Shown: positions 10,759 through 21,780, counted from the stretch's first letter. The stretch: DNA of 64,000 nt from Candidozyma auris (GCF_003013715.1 NC_072813.1:806001-870000), one strand, 5' to 3'. Notes: generated by a model from the sequence alone, not told the origin. Program-made: numbers and translations.

Positions 10759-11347
10759 AAGGCGCGAGCTCTACAGTGAGATCTGGAATCTCCTATTTAC
10801 GCTGCGTCAGGTTTATGCCATTTGCTTACATTTGAGCTGGTCCATGCTCTCAGATATTGTCGCTTGGTTTTGTTTTTTTCTTTTTTTATTTAATTATCGG
10901 CATCTGTATAGATTTTTGTATAAAGTATACTTCATCAACCTATTGTGATCTCCCTGTATAGAAACGCGACCAAGCAGATCAATGCGCTTCGTAAAGTAAT
11001 ATGATACATGGAAGCCTTTTGCAGGTGGAGTGGTGGCGGCTGACTGTATGCAGACAAAGTTCACCATCTCACCAGACATGATAACGCCATAGTTAACCAG
11101 CCACAACGCCACTTGAACGCAAATTGCGTGTTTATAGCCCAAAATATACAATTTTCTGCAAAATGACCCCAAAAGCACAACGACGAAGAAGCAAAAAGCA
11201 CGCTTTCATATTTTCAGCCATTCTGTCCACTAGTACCATTTCCTGTCAGAGTCATATGAACGTCGTGCGCTAACCAAAAAGTGGATAAGCGCGGGTACCC
11301 AAGGTAGTATAGTCAAAGCTGGGGTGTCTCAAATTTCAAATCCCATC
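10759..11347. other. Intergenic, PP1 subunit 3' / SDR promoter
   Basis: About 590 bases between two plus-strand genes. T-rich sequence at 10870-10900 probably belongs to the upstream gene's 3' processing region. No gene, RNA or repeat was recognised. Confidence 0.5.
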
Positions 11348-12154
11348 ATGTCTTTTGGAACTAAAGCTGCTGAACGTTTAGCCAACAAAATCGTGCTTAT
11401 TACTGGTGCCTCTTCAGGTATTGGAGCGGCTACGGCAAAAGAGTTCGCTCTGGCTGCCAATGGTAACATCAAGTTGATCTTGACTGCTAGGAGACAAGAG
11501 CGCTTAGCGGAATTGGCCAGCGAATTGACCAAGAAATACTCCCCCATCAAGATCCACACGGCCAAGCTCGATGTCAGCGACACAGCATCAATCACACCAT
11601 TTATTACTGGTTTGCCAAAAGAATTCTCCGACATTGACGTTTTGATCAACAACGCTGGAAAGGCATTGGGTAAAGACAATGTAGGTGATATTGCCCTCGA
11701 GGACATCCATGGAATGGTGCAGACCAATGTTTTGGGACTCATTGCAATGACTCAGGCAGTGATTCCTATCTTCAAGAAGAAAAATGCCGGTGATATCGTC
11801 AACATTGGTTCCATTGCTGGTAGAGAGCCATACCCTGGTGGATCCATTTATTGCGCTACCAAGTCTGCAGTAAGATTCTTCTCCCACTCTTTGAGAAAGG
11901 AGTTGATCAACACTAGTATCAGAGTGTTAGAAGTGGACCCTGGTGCAGTGGAGACCGAGTTTAGTGTGGTCAGATTCCATGGCGATAAGGCTGCCGCTGA
12001 TAAGGTGTATGAAGGCACCACACCTTTGACTGCCGAGGACATTGCCGAGGTGATTGTCTTTGGTTGCACAAGAAGACAGAATACTGTCATTGCTGAGACC
12101 TTGGTGTTCCCTAGCCACCAAGCCGGTTCAGCCCACATTTATAAAAGACAGTAG
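11348..12154 (+). CDS. NADP-dependent short-chain dehydrogenase (YMR226C/Ydf-type serine dehydrogenase)
   Basis: Classical SDR of 268 residues. The start is ATG 11348 (MSFGTKAAERLANK, matching the yeast homologue); the frame extends to a GTG at 11324 but without an ATG. The cofactor motif TGASSGIG is at 19-26, NNAG at 101-104, and the catalytic residues are Ser155, Tyr168 and Lys172 (SIYCATK). The S. cerevisiae homologue YMR226C is an NADP+-dependent dehydrogenase acting on L-allo-threonine and serine. The C-terminus QAGSAHIYKRQ resembles that protein's. The gene converges with NCS6, with 109 bases between the stops. Confidence 0.93.
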   Translation: MSFGTKAAERLANKIVLITGASSGIGAATAKEFALAANGNIKLILTARRQERLAELASELTKKYSPIKIHTAKLDVSDTASITPFITGLPKEFSDIDVLINNAGKALGKDNVGDIALEDIHGMVQTNVLGLIAMTQAVIPIFKKKNAGDIVNIGSIAGREPYPGGSIYCATKSAVRFFSHSLRKELINTSIRVLEVDPGAVETEFSVVRFHGDKAAADKVYEGTTPLTAEDIAEVIVFGCTRRQNTVIAETLVFPSHQAGSAHIYKRQ

Positions 12155-12263
12155 TCGGATGAATAAATAGTCGTCTCAAAGACGATCGCAAATGCCATAT
12201 CTTTGTAGGGCGCTGCTGTTGTTGAGTGACCTCTGGATATACTGGATGAATATTGAAGTCTCC

Positions 12264-13373
12264 TTAGAAAGTCAACTGCTCTAAGGTTTTAGTAAGCTTT
12301 GCAGGCCCATCCTGGACACCATCATCAATGCTAACCTTAGCCCTACTACTTTCCAAACCTGCTAGCAATACACAAGCCTTGCAAATTTTATTAGAAGTGA
12401 TGTACCCACATTTCTCGCAGGTGTTCCCATCAGTCTTCTTTTTTATGTTGACTGAACCATCAGGATTGATCTCCTGCTCAGCAGGCTTCTTATTCTTGTA
12501 AGCAACCGTCTTTTTCTTTTTCTTGGGAGCTAATGCCAAGTGCTCTCCACTGTAGATGATGTCCATGATGCACGAGGGGCGTATGGCTTCTAAAGACTTG
12601 AGAAGCTCTCTGGCGGTGCCCCTGAATGCCTCTGGAGCATATGAGCACTCAGTCGAGAAATAGTCCAATTTTTTGTAATGTGCGTAGAGCACGATTTCTT
12701 TCTGGTAAGAGTACTTGAACGGCTTTGACCTTTTGATCGGCAGCCCCGATGACTGTGTCATTATAGATGTAGAGTTCTCCAACCTCGCGGTGTCGCCTCT
12801 TAGAATATTCATGAGCACCGTCTCGGCCATATCATCAGCATTATGGCCCGTAACAACATGCGATATTCCTAACTGGGCAGCGCCTCTGTCCAACGCCTGT
12901 CGTCTGAGCACTCCACAGTAAGTGCAGCTGTTTCTCATACCAGCACAAGCCACGATCTCGTCCATCAGCCACAGATATAGATCCTTATATGAGACGATTT
13001 CTAAATCCATATCATACTGGTCTTTATTCCGTTTCACTGTCGCGAGAGAATCATCCCTGTATCCCTTGATACCTTCATCTATAGATAGCAAAACAAGCTT
13101 CACGCCGTAGTTGTATCTTTCATTCAACGTCTTCAAAACGGAAGCAAGCACAGTAGAGTCCTTTCCGCCCGAAGCACCAATAGCGACCAGCTCACCTGGA
13201 CTAAAGAGATTGGCTCCCGTGATGGTGTTGTGGATTTCCGTCTCGAACACCAAGAAAAAGCACTCCTTGCACAACCTTTGGAGATTTTTTGGTCTCTTCA
13301 TTACCGCTTTACGCCCGTGACATAGCTCGCAAAGCGCCGTCACCTTGGGCTTCTTAGTTGTTCTTTCAGGCAT
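12264..13373 (-). CDS. NCS6: Cytosolic tRNA 2-thiolation protein Ncs6 (CTU1)
   Basis: With Ncs2, it thiolates the wobble uridine (mcm5s2U34) of tRNA-Lys, -Glu and -Gln, taking sulfur from Urm1. The 369-residue protein has an N-terminal zinc ribbon (C15xxC18 and C35xxC38), the PP-loop ATPase motif SGGKDS (68-73), the conserved CTYCG and [10 protein letters not shown] segments, and a C-terminal zinc ribbon (CEKCGY...CKAC). The length is typical of the family. The C-terminal third contains a Lys-rich linker that varies among fungi. A GATGAGATGAGATGG stretch resembling a PAC element lies 12-30 bases upstream of the ATG. Confidence 0.97.
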   Translation of the reverse strand: MPERTTKKPKVTALCELCHGRKAVMKRPKNLQRLCKECFFLVFETEIHNTITGANLFSPGELVAIGASGGKDSTVLASVLKTLNERYNYGVKLVLLSIDEGIKGYRDDSLATVKRNKDQYDMDLEIVSYKDLYLWLMDEIVACAGMRNSCTYCGVLRRQALDRGAAQLGISHVVTGHNADDMAETVLMNILRGDTARLENSTSIMTQSSGLPIKRSKPFKYSYQKEIVLYAHYKKLDYFSTECSYAPEAFRGTARELLKSLEAIRPSCIMDIIYSGEHLALAPKKKKKTVAYKNKKPAEQEINPDGSVNIKKKTDGNTCEKCGYITSNKICKACVLLAGLESSRAKVSIDDGVQDGPAKLTKTLEQLTF

Positions 13374-13789
13374 TTCTTGCAGAGTTGATGAGATGAGATG
13401 GATTCGCAGAAAAATATGGGGTACCCAGGAGAAATCAAAAACGGTACTTTACGAAGTTAATTTATTACAAAAATACAAATCCAATATTTCCCGTCACAAA
13501 TTTCATAATAGAATTCTGGAACTAGAAATATTTTTCATTGATTTATCACGGGTTCCAGTAAGAACTACCAACAGAGTTGTGTCTCAGAAGAGTAATTCAC
13601 CTATAAGTAACCGTTACTAATATTTTATTACTATAGACACATGTCCCTGGCGGCCGTATCTATAAGAATACGACGAAACCAAAAGCATGCTACTCGTTTC
13701 GTGCTCATGCATTGGAAATATGACGTAACTTCGACCGCCCTTATTAACGACTCTATCGTACAAACCCTGCTCGTCAAAATTCCTCATCC
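13374..13789. other. Intergenic, NCS6 promoter / NIP1 3' end
   Basis: About 415 AT-rich bases between two minus-strand genes. Apart from the PAC-like stretch near 13386-13400 no element is obvious. Short plus-strand open frames of 65 and 91 codons here have no recognisable content. Confidence 0.5.
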
Positions 13790-16306
13790 TCAGGCGGTCA
13801 CCTGGAACTCGTCGTTGTTGGTGTTCACGTTGGCGTGACGGAACTTGCTGCTCTCTTCCTGCTGTGACTCCTTCTGTTCCTTCTGCTCCTTCTGTTGCTG
13901 TTGTTGCTGCTGAGATGGCTGCTTACGGCTATGTCCATTCGATGATGTCTTCTCATTCTTGTCAAGCAACACTCCAAGCTTCTCGTTCATGATACTGGCC
14001 AACTCTTGCAACTTGCTTCTCTGAGGCTCGTCAGTAGTGAAGTTCACAAACGCCTTGGCCTCGTCCAAAGAGCCCAGAATCTCGCCTTGAGCAAGCATCT
14101 TCTCAATTATCGATTGAATGGTACTTTGCTCAAGGGCAAACTGCCTGGACAACTTCTCCAAGGACAACTTGGTGAAGATGGCCTTATATGTAAAGATGTA
14201 TGTTCTCAAACCCTCGACCTGCAACTGCTGCTTCAACATCAGCAATAACAGCTCGTTGTCGGCGAATAACCTCCAGATTTTGATAGACGACAACAATTGG
14301 TAGGCCTTGTCCCAATTACCCTTTTGCAAGTAGCGAGAGGCATAGATCAAGTGGTCCTTGATGCTCTCTGGGGGCCCCGTAAAGTATTGTCTCTCGTGGA
14401 ATTCCAATTTGCTCTTGAAAGATTTGATGCTGGCTTTTCTCTTGTTGTCTTTGATGGAAGTGGCAGAAGCAGCCAAAGCTGGGATCTCGATCAACATCGA
14501 CAGGGTCATGAAGACACATTCAACCAACTCCAAGTTGATGTGCATGTGGAATGGCAGCAATTTCTGCTTCTCTGCAGTGGTGACCTGGCTAGGGTATTTC
14601 GAGTTGTAACCTTGACCCAACAATTCCTTGAGTCTCTGTGTGTTAATGATTTCATTCAAAATCTGGTGTGACTCCTCGATCTTTCCAGCCTTGAAAGCAC
14701 CTAACCCAAGCTGAACAAGTGCACGGTTATACAACACCTGAGTTGCAGAGTCAGCACTTGCGATGGTGCTGTATATCTGGGAATTCAAGAATAATTCTCT
14801 CGCCTCGGCATATTTGTTGTTGACGGCGAAGTAGTATGTCTTGCACAAGATTGCCTGTTTGTTGTAGATCTTGCTTTCTTGTTTGCTCAAGAAATCTGTT
14901 AACGAAGTCATCACCTCCGATGGAGACTTGCCCTTGGTGTAAAGTAAAGAGTTCTCCACACCAGCTCCTTCCCAGGTGCTCTCCCATGCAACCTTCTCGT
15001 TCTGTTCGATGAGCTGGTCTGGCTTGTAGTAAATGTGGTCCAACCTACGGAGAGCGATTCTTGCCAAATGATCAGAGATGCTGGTAGTGGCCTCGACGTA
15101 GACTTGAGCTCTGATAATCAACAGGTAGAGACCAGGCTCATCCTTCAATCTATCAACATACTCAGTGGAGTGAGGGTCGGTGTTCTGCAAGGACTTGGTG
15201 AATTCGTCGTCCAACCTTTCGACAATAGCAGCAACTGAGCCCAAGATCACCTTGACACCCTTTTCGTTGGCAGGAGGCTCAATATCGATATCATCGGTGG
15301 CAACACCAGACTCAGAAACACAGTACTCGTTGGAGTGCTTCTCCAAGAGATGCAAGAAGTCCAAGAAATCTTTCTCATTCTGTTTCCAGGCTTCAATTGG
15401 CATATAAGACTGATTTGAAGAAGCGTCAAATCTCACCGAGAGCAACATCTGGTAGACAGAGATGATCTCAAAGAGCTTGTCCAGCGACAAGGCGTCCTGT
15501 AATAACTTTTCTAAAATAGTGACTTGCTCCACTTTATCGATATTCTTCTTACCTCTTGACTCAGAGATTTGCTTCAATTGGTGGAACACGGGGCTCAATG
15601 ATCTGGTGGTACCGGAAATCGAGCCGACAACTGCACCACCAACACCAGTGTCATTGCTGGTTAAGGTGGAGGCAATATTGAGAGGCTCCTCTGTGTCAAA
15701 TGCTGTAGGGTTTTCCTTGTAGTAGTCCAAATACACCTGGTACTCCTTGACGGCCTTCTTGACTCTTTGCTTCATGGTGTTGTAAGATCTGTTCTGGTCA
15801 GTGGGAAGCTTCTTCTTCTCTTGGTTGGCTGCCTCTGAGAGCAATGACTGCTCCAACTCTCCTAACATTTTGTAGTAAAAGTTTGGATTTTGCATGTTCT
15901 GCTGGTTGGCCTTGATCAATAATCTGCCTAACCTGTCGAATTCGTTTAAGACAGCGCTCCAGTTTTCCAAGTTTCTTGAGTTGTAAATCAGATCTACCAG
16001 CTCTCTCATATCGTCTAGTAATTTCTCTTTACCTGACTTGACAACCTTTCTTCCCTCATTGTCAGAGTCCAGATCGCTGTCACCACCAGAACCTTTCAAG
16101 AAATCTTTCTTCAAAAAGTAAGAGGGACCGGCACCACTGTAGTCTTCATCCTCCGAGCTCAGTTCGTCCGAATCGTTGTCAAATTCAGAGTCGGTGGAGA
16201 ATTCCTCCTCAGAAGAAGACATCAACTCTTCCTCGGATCCTGACAAAAGGTCCTCCTCCTCCGACGAGGTGTCTGAAGTGTAACCAGCCGCAAAGAATCG
16301 GGACAT
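13790..16306 (-). CDS. NIP1: Translation initiation factor eIF3 subunit c
   Basis: Core eIF3 subunit that bridges the 40S subunit, eIF1 and eIF5 in the multifactor complex. The 838-residue protein begins MSRFFAAGYTSDTSSEEEDLL, the expected N-terminus, followed by a long acidic Ser/Glu/Asp region (10-70) that in yeast binds eIF5 and eIF1. Conserved helical blocks include the segment near RNLENWSAVLNEFDRL (about 111-126). The PCI domain lies at about 580-770, and a Gln/Lys/Glu-rich tail (about 795-825, seven consecutive Gln) precedes the stop. The length is close to that of S. cerevisiae Nip1 (812). The opposite-strand open frames inside it are shadows. Confidence 0.97.
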   Translation of the reverse strand: MSRFFAAGYTSDTSSEEEDLLSGSEEELMSSSEEEFSTDSEFDNDSDELSSEDEDYSGAGPSYFLKKDFLKGSGGDSDLDSDNEGRKVVKSGKEKLLDDMRELVDLIYNSRNLENWSAVLNEFDRLGRLLIKANQQNMQNPNFYYKMLGELEQSLLSEAANQEKKKLPTDQNRSYNTMKQRVKKAVKEYQVYLDYYKENPTAFDTEEPLNIASTLTSNDTGVGGAVVGSISGTTRSLSPVFHQLKQISESRGKKNIDKVEQVTILEKLLQDALSLDKLFEIISVYQMLLSVRFDASSNQSYMPIEAWKQNEKDFLDFLHLLEKHSNEYCVSESGVATDDIDIEPPANEKGVKVILGSVAAIVERLDDEFTKSLQNTDPHSTEYVDRLKDEPGLYLLIIRAQVYVEATTSISDHLARIALRRLDHIYYKPDQLIEQNEKVAWESTWEGAGVENSLLYTKGKSPSEVMTSLTDFLSKQESKIYNKQAILCKTYYFAVNNKYAEARELFLNSQIYSTIASADSATQVLYNRALVQLGLGAFKAGKIEESHQILNEIINTQRLKELLGQGYNSKYPSQVTTAEKQKLLPFHMHINLELVECVFMTLSMLIEIPALAASATSIKDNKRKASIKSFKSKLEFHERQYFTGPPESIKDHLIYASRYLQKGNWDKAYQLLSSIKIWRLFADNELLLLMLKQQLQVEGLRTYIFTYKAIFTKLSLEKLSRQFALEQSTIQSIIEKMLAQGEILGSLDEAKAFVNFTTDEPQRSKLQELASIMNEKLGVLLDKNEKTSSNGHSRKQPSQQQQQQQKEQKEQKESQQEESSKFRHANVNTNNDEFQVTA

Positions 16307-16853
16307 GTTTCAGAAATGGGCGTGTTTTGTTCTGAAGTTACGGTATGGTCTAAGGTGAACTTTTTTTCTTTTTCGCTTCATCGGTGCTCGAAAATTTTTC
16401 TTAGTGCGCACATTTACCCAGGCGGCGCGTGTGCTCAGTACAGTTCAGAATGGCTGCAACAAGGTGAAGCAATAAGATGATAGTTCTTCTTGGAGGATAT
16501 TAACTGGCTCAGAAGCTGCTTTTTGTCTTTTTCTATTATTTTTGTGCCATTTTACATTAGAGATACAGTCGGGATGATTCAGAGAAAACCAAATTAATGA
16601 GGGACCATCAGACGCAAATCACGAATGCAAGATGATATAGCCATGGAGTTCTTTAAGAGTCATACATTGCCTGTTGGACTCAAACGTTCAATTGAAGACA
16701 AGTCAATATTATCAGATCCATCTTTTATTATCATAGGGCTCAGAAGGGAGCTTGAGAGGAAATCGCTGACTGCATTATCAGAAGCATTTTGAATCTCAAC
16801 AATATGCGTTATGTCAGGGCCCTACATCTCCTCGTCTTGAAATATGGGAACCG
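16307..16853. other. Intergenic, NIP1 promoter / HRT3 3' end
   Basis: About 550 bases. The 90 bases next to NIP1 include a T-rich block (16360-16375) and GGCGGCGCG at about 16422. AATGGCTGCAACA at about 16449 is an imperfect copy of the dispersed GGCTGCGAAA motif. Confidence 0.45.
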
Positions 16854-18035
16854 TTAAAGTTCGTTAGTGTACGACTTCACGCGAGAAAATCTAAACGGTT
16901 TTTCATTTTCCCAAGAAAAATCAACCTCTTCTCCGGTAGGAGAATCGTTCCCATTCAGATCCTTCTCAACGGCGAATAATCGCACCCATGATAGCTTGCT
17001 ATTTGGCCTGCTCCCAAGGTTTTTGATCTTGAAGTAGTAGTAAAACGTGTTGTACGACACTGACCCTTCGTATAAACGTATTTGTAGCTCGCCGTCTGCA
17101 CTGATCTTCCACGCCCCAATGTATATCTTATGCGGGTGAGTCGCTGGATCAAAATGAATAGAAACTTCCTTGTTCTCCATAATACATTTGTTTGTGTTTT
17201 TTCTCAGCAACTGGTGGACCACTACAGTTGGATCCAAAGCAGTTAATGCCATGAGACACAATCCATCAGGATAGAATCGAAGATATCGGTAGTAAGTGCT
17301 CGTTTTCACCGGATTCGACCAGCTCAGAGAGAATTCACTTCTTCCACCTGACGTATATCTGTTCACCACGCTTATGTAGCACCCCGAAAACATCACGTAT
17401 GGCGTTTGTCGAAGAACCTTCTTCCATGACGAGCCACACCGAGTATATAGTATCTTGGGGTCGTTGAGTGTTCTGTCTTCATATATCTGGTGCGGATATA
17501 TTAGGTAACATAGCTTTTTCCACAATGTAGAGGAGCCAAACGCAAAATACGCGTGCCTCTTGCAAGTCATGCCAAAGTGAAACCACAGCTCTGGGTCAGT
17601 ATCTATCAAATGTGATAGAACGTGCACCCACACTTCTCCAGGCAAGTGTATAAGAGGCGCCACTTCTTCTGAGGGCCCATTGACGGCTAACTTGCCAATC
17701 TTCACCACTATATCTCCATCATTCCAAGTATCTGGGTCATCCACCTTGGGCGCATGAGCTTCCGCATGTTCCCACAGAGCAAGCAACTTCTCCACATCTA
17801 TCTTTCTCACAGCTGCCTCATCGACTTTATGGGCCACGTTCTTCCCATGCTTATCCTTGAGCTGTTGAATTGCTTCAGGTACTCTTTCTTGTCGATATAA
17901 CTTCTCCACGTGCTGGTTGATTTGCTCAGCAGCTTTATAGAAACTCACGGCGTCTGAAACGAGTCCTAGCTGCTCTTTCTCCATGCCTCGCTCATAAAGC
18001 GTGATGGCTTCAAGATCCAGTTCTGAGAGACCCAT
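16854..18035 (-). CDS. HRT3: F-box protein Hrt3 (FBXO9/Pof7 type)
   Basis: Probable substrate receptor of an SCF (Skp1-Cdc53/Cul1) ubiquitin ligase. The 393-residue protein carries an N-terminal TPR/MIT-like helical hairpin (about 10-45, YERGMEKEQLGLVSDAVSFY), an F-box at about 130-177 (LPGEVWVHVLSHLID...LWKKLC), and the C-terminal beta-rich region of FBXO9 proteins with YRYLRFYPDGLCLMAL and IYIGAWKISADGELQ. This architecture and length match S. cerevisiae Hrt3 and human FBXO9. Substrates cannot be read from the sequence. It is tandem with NMT1 upstream, with about 286 bases between them. Confidence 0.93.
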   Translation of the reverse strand: MGLSELDLEAITLYERGMEKEQLGLVSDAVSFYKAAEQINQHVEKLYRQERVPEAIQQLKDKHGKNVAHKVDEAAVRKIDVEKLLALWEHAEAHAPKVDDPDTWNDGDIVVKIGKLAVNGPSEEVAPLIHLPGEVWVHVLSHLIDTDPELWFHFGMTCKRHAYFAFGSSTLWKKLCYLIYPHQIYEDRTLNDPKILYTRCGSSWKKVLRQTPYVMFSGCYISVVNRYTSGGRSEFSLSWSNPVKTSTYYRYLRFYPDGLCLMALTALDPTVVVHQLLRKNTNKCIMENKEVSIHFDPATHPHKIYIGAWKISADGELQIRLYEGSVSYNTFYYYFKIKNLGSRPNSKLSWVRLFAVEKDLNGNDSPTGEEVDFSWENEKPFRFSRVKSYTNEL

Positions 18036-18321
18036 GAGAAAGTTACGATATGCAATTATGCTAATTCTATATGTCTATCAAGGTGATTTAGGAACAATGG
18101 ATGAGGGCATGTAATTGATGATAATGTGTTGGTGTGCATACCGCGATAAGATTTAAGCACAACTCAATGATGGTGTAGGAATGCTGTGAAGTGTTTGAGG
18201 GCTACAGTACGAAGTATTTTGTCTATGAACATATAGTATCAATGGGTCTGTGATGGTATAATCTGCTTGCAAGTTGACGCTTTCGCAATCTGTGAGTCTC
18301 TTAGAAAAACTAGGCTTGATA

Positions 18322-19689
18322 TTAGAAGAGCACAACACCCACTCCACTACCTTTATCGTCAATGACTTGACTTGTCTTAGGATCAATGCCACCGCTGATA
18401 GGCTTCATGCGGTAATTAAACAAGTAGTAATTCAAGAAACCGTCACCGCTGCCAAACTTGTTCTGTTTGATGAACAACGGGTTATCCTGCGATGTTAATG
18501 CGTTGAAAACGTCCACGTTGTACTCTTTTGAGGTGATCAATGCGTCGCTGATCAAGGAGTTGAGACGAGCCTTGTAGGCGTCAAAGCTTTCAGTCATGGC
18601 CAGCTCCGATGCGTAATAGAAGAGATATGCAATGCCCAATTCATCGTGCGTAGGGTTGTTCAACACAGAAAATGGAAGCAAGTAGTACGAGAAAAAGTCA
18701 GTAATCTTACCCTCTTTCTCCACAACGTAGGTCTTTATCACACTAGCACGTTCGTCGCCGCCCAAAAACCAATGCTTCGCCTCATCCTTGGTGAAGATCT
18801 GCACAAGATCGAATCTTTCCTGGTATCTATGAAGCAAATCAAGCACTTGGTCGATGTCCTCAGGTTTGATAAGTCTAAGACCGTCTGTCTTAGTCTGATT
18901 AGGCAAGGAGTAGTGGGCCACCATTTTAGCCTTCGTTTGCCCCTGGGAAAGGTGAGAGAAGCCCACATCGTACAACTTCAGCCAGTTGAGGGGACGGTGG
19001 GTGTATCTGCAGCAGGATACTGGAGAAGGTAACACAATGCCCGCAGTGTAGAGAGCCTGCCAAATATCCTCCTTATTCACTCTTCTAGTAATTTCCTTGA
19101 TCAACACAGGGGTCAAACGTTTTGAACGCAATTTTTTGTGAATGCATAAGAAGTTGATCTCCACCAGCTTCACCAAATTCCCTGGCTTTGTCAACTTAAG
19201 CGTCACGGGCACACCGGCAATGAAAGCTACCAACTTGCCGGTTCCCCGAACCCTCACACCCAAGTGCCATTCTTTGCGCCATCCTGGAGGCTTCAACGCC
19301 CATTTGAAAAACTCGTGGGAGTACTTGAACCGGAACGTAGCATCTTGGTCCTCCACGTAGTGTTCATACAAAAGCTGGTACACTTCGTCTAACTCGGACA
19401 GAGACTCAACGTCAATGGTCAGCCAGTAGAACTCGTTCAAAAGCGGTAACGGCTCATCGGGAACGTCTGCTGGAGTCTTGACCTCGATGGGTCCATAGTT
19501 ATCCACCACCTCATCTAAGCTGGGTACCGGCTGAGTTTTCCAGAACTTGTAATCCTTCATTTGCTTTTTTTGTGTTTCATTGAGCACCTCGCCCATCAGC
19601 ATGAGCTTCAAGAGCTCCTCGATCAGTTTGGGCGGCTTATCTGACATTGCAGAGGAGTTTGTAGAAGTGTTCTTGGATCGATTCAGCAT
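18322..19689 (-). CDS. NMT1: Glycylpeptide N-tetradecanoyltransferase (N-myristoyltransferase)
   Basis: Transfers myristate from myristoyl-CoA to N-terminal glycines. The length is 455 residues from the first ATG (19689), or 441 from the second in-frame ATG (19647, [15 protein letters not shown]), which better resembles known N-termini. Diagnostic strings are [29 protein letters not shown] (the myristoyl-CoA region), [10 protein letters not shown], and the C-terminal [15 protein letters not shown] with terminal GVGVVLF. CTG codons at residue 31 (KLM-CTG-MG) and residue 90 (FYW-CTG-TID) fall where I recall Ala and Ser in C. albicans Nmt1, evidence for CTG = Ser. It is divergent from the gene at 20285. 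Confidence 0.98.
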   Translation of the reverse strand: MLNRSKNTSTNSSAMSDKPPKLIEELLKLMLMGEVLNETQKKQMKDYKFWKTQPVPSLDEVVDNYGPIEVKTPADVPDEPLPLLNEFYWLTIDVESLSELDEVYQLLYEHYVEDQDATFRFKYSHEFFKWALKPPGWRKEWHLGVRVRGTGKLVAFIAGVPVTLKLTKPGNLVKLVEINFLCIHKKLRSKRLTPVLIKEITRRVNKEDIWQALYTAGIVLPSPVSCCRYTHRPLNWLKLYDVGFSHLSQGQTKAKMVAHYSLPNQTKTDGLRLIKPEDIDQVLDLLHRYQERFDLVQIFTKDEAKHWFLGGDERASVIKTYVVEKEGKITDFFSYYLLPFSVLNNPTHDELGIAYLFYYASELAMTESFDAYKARLNSLISDALITSKEYNVDVFNALTSQDNPLFIKQNKFGSGDGFLNYYLFNYRMKPISGGIDPKTSQVIDDKGSGVGVVLF

Positions 19690-20284
19690 TTACCGAGGTA
19701 TGCAGGCCACCCTGGAGGAGAGAACTAGGAGGACCAGAAGACTCATGATTCACCTTCAGGAATGGAGCATCTAGACATTTTTCCGAGGAATTTATTCAAG
19801 GGGAGTATAATGTTAGTATTTGTGAACGAAGAGAGGTCCATTGAACTAGGAGCCAACATCAATTGCTGACCGAGGATGATGACTAAGAAGAGGGGAGGCA
19901 CGTACCGAGAAAATGATAGAAGATCGCTGATTCTTAATATTACAGCTAAAATTATAGGATATTTCCGCAATAGGAGACACTCAAATCTTTCTTTTGTTTC
20001 AAGTGATGAGTCTGGTGACAACAATTATATACGACTTTAGTAATGGCTGCGAAAACTCTCCTCCACCCTCACTTACAATGGCTGATGGACGCTCTCCTCA
20101 GAATATATACTGTCTAGGTCACCGCCATCAAGGTAACAATTGGTATTTTAACATAGGCATTCAATTCTCGAATTGACATATACTAAGATATTACTCGATC
20201 ATGATCACTTAACCATGACAGTATCTTTCCTCATATCAAGTATTCCTAACAATTTCGCACGAAAAGTACCTAAAGTCTACTACC
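19690..20284. other. Divergent promoter region NMT1 / gene at 20285
   Basis: About 595 bases shared by two divergent starts. It contains one exact GGCTGCGAAA motif (20045-20054) in the context AATGGCTGCGAAAA. The 100 bases before 20285 are AT-rich. No gene seen. Confidence 0.55.
20045..20054 (+). promoter_or_regulatory. Dispersed motif GGCTGCGAAA, copy 1
   Basis: Exact 10-base core, flanked AAT on the left and A on the right. It lies about 230 bases upstream of the gene at 20285 and 356 bases from the NMT1 start. Confidence 0.6.
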
Positions 20285-21400
20285 ATGGTGCTCCACAAGT
20301 CGAAATGGGACAAAAAGGCGACGAACAAGTATATGAAGAAGCATGGCATTCAAAAGCCTGAAGAGCCAAAACCCGTCAAAGCCAAGTGGTCCGCAAAGAA
20401 GTCTTCGAACAAACCGAAGGCTTTGTTGCACTTTGATGATGACGAGAGTGAATGGGACTCCGAAGATGAAGCACTTTTAGACCACTTTTATCCGCAATTG
20501 GGCGAAAGTGATATTCCCATAGAATCCAAGCTTGCTATCAAGCGCCAGATTGTCAACGCTTTGATGCAGCATCAGCTGGCCCAGGAGGAGAATAAAGAAA
20601 AGGAGAAGGAGATAGCGTACAATGAGCAGGATGGGATATATTTGGGCACGAAACACGAAAAGCCAGAGGAGATTCCGGAGGAAGGTGAGCTTGAGATTGA
20701 TGAGGAGGCTGCTAAGTACCTATTGCCCAAAGATGTGCTTGAGACAAAAATTGCCGAGTACCTTTCCTCGGATATCAGACCTCAGAAGAACAGAAAACTT
20801 CTCAAGAGCAAGATGTCAGAAAATCTTCTAGACGAGTATGGTCTCGATAGCTACTCTAGCACGGTGAAGGACACAGACTACAGTAAAGCCAGCAACAAGC
20901 AAAAATGGAAAGATTTGGAGAAGTTTTCAGCTGATGAACTTCACGGATTTAGGATTGGCGAGCAAGTAGAGCTGAACAAGAAGGTAAACATAAGGCTGCT
21001 CACTGAAGAAGAGAAGAAACAGCACGTTCTACGATCACAGAAGTTGGAAAGCGCTAAGTTGCATGAGCAAATCAAGAAGAAATTCGGAACAAACGAAAGC
21101 CAGACAAAAAAGATTCTCGAAATCAACAATATCAACGAGTCTGATGAGCGTGCTATGGGTGTCTTAAATAAGAAGCTCGCACAATCAGGGCCTGAATTTA
21201 GCAATACACTTGATGACGATTTGGAAACTCTTCTTGGAGGCTCATCAGCAGCCAACAGCCAAAAGACAGCCGTTGACAATGCAGACTTGGATTCGTTGCT
21301 AGAGAAGCTTGACGAGAGCAAGATCCTCGATGAAACTCCAAAAGTAAGAGGACAGATCTCGAAAAAGGATGAGGATTTTCTCGACGAGTTGCTAGGCTAG
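20285..21400 (+). CDS. Conserved-looking acidic/basic protein of unknown function
   Basis: A 371-residue protein I could not assign to a named family. The N-terminus is very basic (HKSKWDKKATNKYMKKHG, then KPVKAKWSAKKSS), followed by an acidic block (DDDESEWDSEDEALLDHFYP, about 50-70), Lys/Glu-rich predicted helices (about 100-300), and the C-terminal pattern SKKDEDFLDELLG. Basic N-terminus plus acidic patches and charged helices resemble nucleolar ribosome-assembly proteins, and its plus-strand neighbour is the ribosome-assembly factor PWP1, but this is inference only. The frame is intact, starts with ATG in good context (ACCATGG) and shares a divergent promoter with NMT1, so I take it as real. 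Confidence 0.8.
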   Translation: MVLHKSKWDKKATNKYMKKHGIQKPEEPKPVKAKWSAKKSSNKPKALLHFDDDESEWDSEDEALLDHFYPQLGESDIPIESKLAIKRQIVNALMQHQLAQEENKEKEKEIAYNEQDGIYLGTKHEKPEEIPEEGELEIDEEAAKYLLPKDVLETKIAEYLSSDIRPQKNRKLLKSKMSENLLDEYGLDSYSSTVKDTDYSKASNKQKWKDLEKFSADELHGFRIGEQVELNKKVNIRLLTEEEKKQHVLRSQKLESAKLHEQIKKKFGTNESQTKKILEINNINESDERAMGVLNKKLAQSGPEFSNTLDDDLETLLGGSSAANSQKTAVDNADLDSLLEKLDESKILDETPKVRGQISKKDEDFLDELLG

Positions 21401-21780
21401 CGAGGAGCTATCAGTTGAAAAGTTTGCCCGGATAAAAAAAGTCGAATAACCAGGGGAAGGTTTGATAGAGACCTATCTGTCTTTGAAATCAATATGTTTG
21501 AACCTAATCATCGTCCAACACATCCTTGTTATTCAATCTTTAAACAAAACGAGCTACAATTAGCCCCAGAGATTCCCATGAAACTAAGAAAAGGCTTCAG
21601 ACTTCGAACTTTTCAAAGTGTACGTTTTCTGATAGACACCTTCTTCTCTTCTTGATGCCTTCGACCTGCACATCTGCACATACACTATTAGCCGGGACCG
21701 TCGCGAAGCTCATCTTAAAAAAGTGCAAAATATATAGGTTCTGAAATTCATATCTCGAAGATAACCCATCCCAGTTCATA
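21401..21780. other. Intergenic, PWP1 promoter
   Basis: 380 bases between tandem plus-strand genes. Includes a PAC-like site (21708-21714). Nothing else recognised. Confidence 0.5.
21708..21714 (-). promoter_or_regulatory. PAC-like element upstream of PWP1
   Basis: GCTCATC on the plus strand (GATGAGC on the minus, continuing TTCG), about 70 bases before the PWP1 ATG. PAC elements (GATGAG core) mark ribosome-biogenesis genes in yeasts; function here is inferred from the gene type and position. Confidence 0.45.
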
